Positions 15,986 through 16,186 of a DNA stretch of 16,186 nucleotides are shown one piece after another. Position numbers and translations under genes: made by a program. The stretch is taken from positions 1-16,186 of the forward strand of contig KN805420.1 in the NCBI GenBank assembly GCA_000818945.1, given 5' to 3'. The notes beneath the pieces were generated by a model. That model was not told where the DNA came from. It made no database searches and was given only the letters and a program-made list of their open reading frames with translations. Every line of letters starts with the position of its first letter. The stretch's first letter is position 1. Source of the DNA: Schizochytrium sp. CCTCC M209059. Its lineage: Eukaryota > Sar > Bigyra > Thraustochytrida > Thraustochytriidae.

Positions 15986-16186
15986 GCTCTCCTTTCGCGC
16001 CTCTCGCGCCGCCCACGCCGAAGCGGCCCGGGCTTCTGCGGCAGCTGCGGCCGCGGGCCAGGCGCCGCGCTCCCGCGTGCTAGCGCGCTTGCTTCGCTTC
16101 GGCCGGCACCGGCCAGGCCCGGCTCCGCCCGGAGCCAGCTGCGGCTCGCCTCGCCCCGCGTCCGCGCTCTGCCGCGCCCCGACCCG
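15986..16186. other. GC-rich upstream region of the MOB gene
   Basis: These 201 bases are very rich in G and C and contain no CAT, so there is no extra ATG on the minus strand before the MOB start. This supports 15985 as the first start. A promoter or 5' leader is expected here, but I see no recognisable element such as a TATA box. Confidence 0.5.

Overview
This window comes from a nuclear genome of a unicellular eukaryote. It carries an SNF1/AMPK-type kinase, a MOB-domain protein, a secreted-type multidomain receptor with N-glycosylation sequons, and a gene with a canonical GT-AG intron. The long coding regions are mostly uninterrupted, base composition is moderately high in GC, and the proteins are rich in Ser, Ala and Arg low-complexity segments. 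That style fits a labyrinthulomycete (thraustochytrid) or a related stramenopile, but this is an inference from style and not a taxonomic proof.

Layout, left to right. Positions 1-934 hold no gene I can support, only short microsatellites. A basic, disordered protein of unknown function follows on the + strand (open from ATG 1210 to 2214), with a coding-like stretch upstream that may be its first exon (985-1095). Positions 2215-3282 are intergenic and lead into a long, GC-rich 5' leader that has no ATG for about 730 nt and contains an 86-nt pure homopurine tract. The leader serves the 652-aa SNF1/AMPK alpha kinase at 3283-5241 (+). A large type I membrane protein (5575-11250, -, 1891 aa) converges on the kinase. 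Its promoter side faces a 1.66-kb intergenic region with a 152-bp tandem duplication and an 18-bp palindrome overlapping a bZIP-type TGAGTCA site. Beyond that is a divergent two-exon gene for a nuclear-looking zinc-dependent deaminase (12909-13753, +, intron 13028-13278, 197 aa). A 680-aa MOB-domain protein (13943-15985, -) converges on it, and the window ends in the GC-rich upstream region of that gene.

The genes do not form an operon or an obvious pathway. Two of them (SNF1-like kinase and MOB protein) belong to kinase signalling, one is a surface receptor and one is a nucleotide or tRNA-editing type deaminase. The points most worth a second look are a kinase with SPQ in place of the APE motif, a MOB protein whose zinc ligands are largely replaced, a receptor-like protein ending in an NPxY tail, and the spliced deaminase with an SV40-like basic nuclear signal.
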